Shown: piece by piece, positions 5,646 through 5,743 of the stretch | How positions within the stretch are numbered: position 1 is the first letter of the stretch | How the letters are laid out: the number at the start of each line of letters is the position of its first letter | Assembly: GCA_004357365.1 (NCBI GenBank) | Contig: SMVT01000024.1 | Span: 1 to 5,743, forward strand | From: Nitrospina sp. | GTDB lineage: Bacteria; Nitrospinota; Nitrospinia; Nitrospinales; Nitrospinaceae | Reading direction: 5' to 3' | DNA length: 5,743 bases | The notes under the pieces: generated by a model | Told to the model about the DNA's origin: nothing | Database searches by the model: none | What the model saw: the letters and a program-made list of their open reading frames with translations, nothing else | Position numbers and translations under genes: made by a program

Positions 5646-5743
5646 CCCAGAGACGGCTCCTCATCGTCGCTCACGCACCGTCCCCCAATACCCAGACGCT
5701 GCTCGACGCCGTGGTCGGGGGCGCGCGGTCAGATGAGAATAAG
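5642..5743 (+). CDS. Flavodoxin/NADPH-dependent FMN reductase-like protein, N-terminal fragment
   Basis: The first 34 residues are visible before the window ends. The pattern RRLLIVAHAPSPNTQTLLDAVVGGA is a first beta strand, then a flavin-phosphate loop (APSPNT), then the first helix of a flavodoxin-like fold. NAD(P)H-dependent FMN reductases and quinone oxidoreductases commonly begin this way. The start overlaps the preceding stop as ATGA, suggesting translational coupling. Local GC is about 67%, higher than the genes to the left of 5500, so this gene may come from different source DNA than the rest of the window. With so little visible, subfamily and substrate cannot be given. Confidence 0.62.
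   Translation, partial: MTQRRLLIVAHAPSPNTQTLLDAVVGGARSDENK

Noticed and set aside
5502..5660. Continuation of the minus-strand hydantoinase frame beyond 5501.
   Set aside because: The frame is open but the residues do not resemble the family and it stops at 5661-5663. A high-GC antisense frame explains the openness.
1..5743. CRISPR arrays, tRNA genes, transposase genes, toxin-antitoxin or defence systems.
   Set aside because: Looked for by eye on both strands; no regularly spaced repeats, cloverleaf sequences or corresponding protein motifs were found.

Overview
This window looks like a bacterial chromosome fragment, probably from a metagenome-type assembly, because the far right end appears to come from different DNA. 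Codon use, Shine-Dalgarno sites and sigma70-like promoters indicate a Gram-negative bacterium. An Hda-type DnaA regulator, a periplasmic TRAP receptor with a lipoprotein partner, a DUF1844 protein and a YkgJ-type cysteine-cluster protein together would suit a Nitrospinota or deltaproteobacteria-like lineage. That placement is a guess from gene content, not a demonstrated assignment.

Region 1 (1-1837, + strand): the C-terminal end of an Hda/DnaA-like AAA+ protein is followed after 6 bp by a complete ANL-superfamily enzyme. This enzyme closely resembles OleC, the beta-lactone synthetase of long-chain olefin biosynthesis. Its usual partners OleA, OleB and OleD are not in the window.

Region 2 (1868-3806, - strand): a two-gene operon encodes a TPR lipoprotein (TatT type) and, overlapping it by 14 bp, a TRAP periplasmic solute receptor (TatP/DctP type). 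This is the soluble half of a TPAT (tetratricopeptide-repeat-protein-associated TRAP transporter). The membrane permease (DctQ/DctM) is absent: the operon ends against the convergent oleC gene and begins at a divergent promoter region. The receptor also has Trp where classical DctP proteins are expected to carry the carboxylate-binding Arg, which fits a non-classical ligand.

Region 3 (3807-5162, + strand): a divergent intergenic region carries a strong sigma70-like promoter for a small DUF1844 protein. A C-rich, G-poor spacer follows, then a YkgJ-family cysteine-cluster protein with eight Cys and a very basic tail.

Region 4 (5205-5743): the last ~98 codons of a hydantoinase B/oxoprolinase gene run on the - strand and lose family resemblance abruptly near 5500. 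To the right, GC rises from about 55% to about 67%. The coding signal switches to the + strand: the end of an unrecognised gene joined by an ATGA overlap to the start of a flavodoxin-like NAD(P)H oxidoreductase cut by the window edge. A chimeric join or a true recombination point near 5500 is the simplest reading.

No tRNA, rRNA, CRISPR array or insertion sequence was seen. The points most worth following up are the permease-less TatT-TatP pair with an altered ligand pocket, the solitary OleC beside hda, and the sequence discontinuity near 5500.
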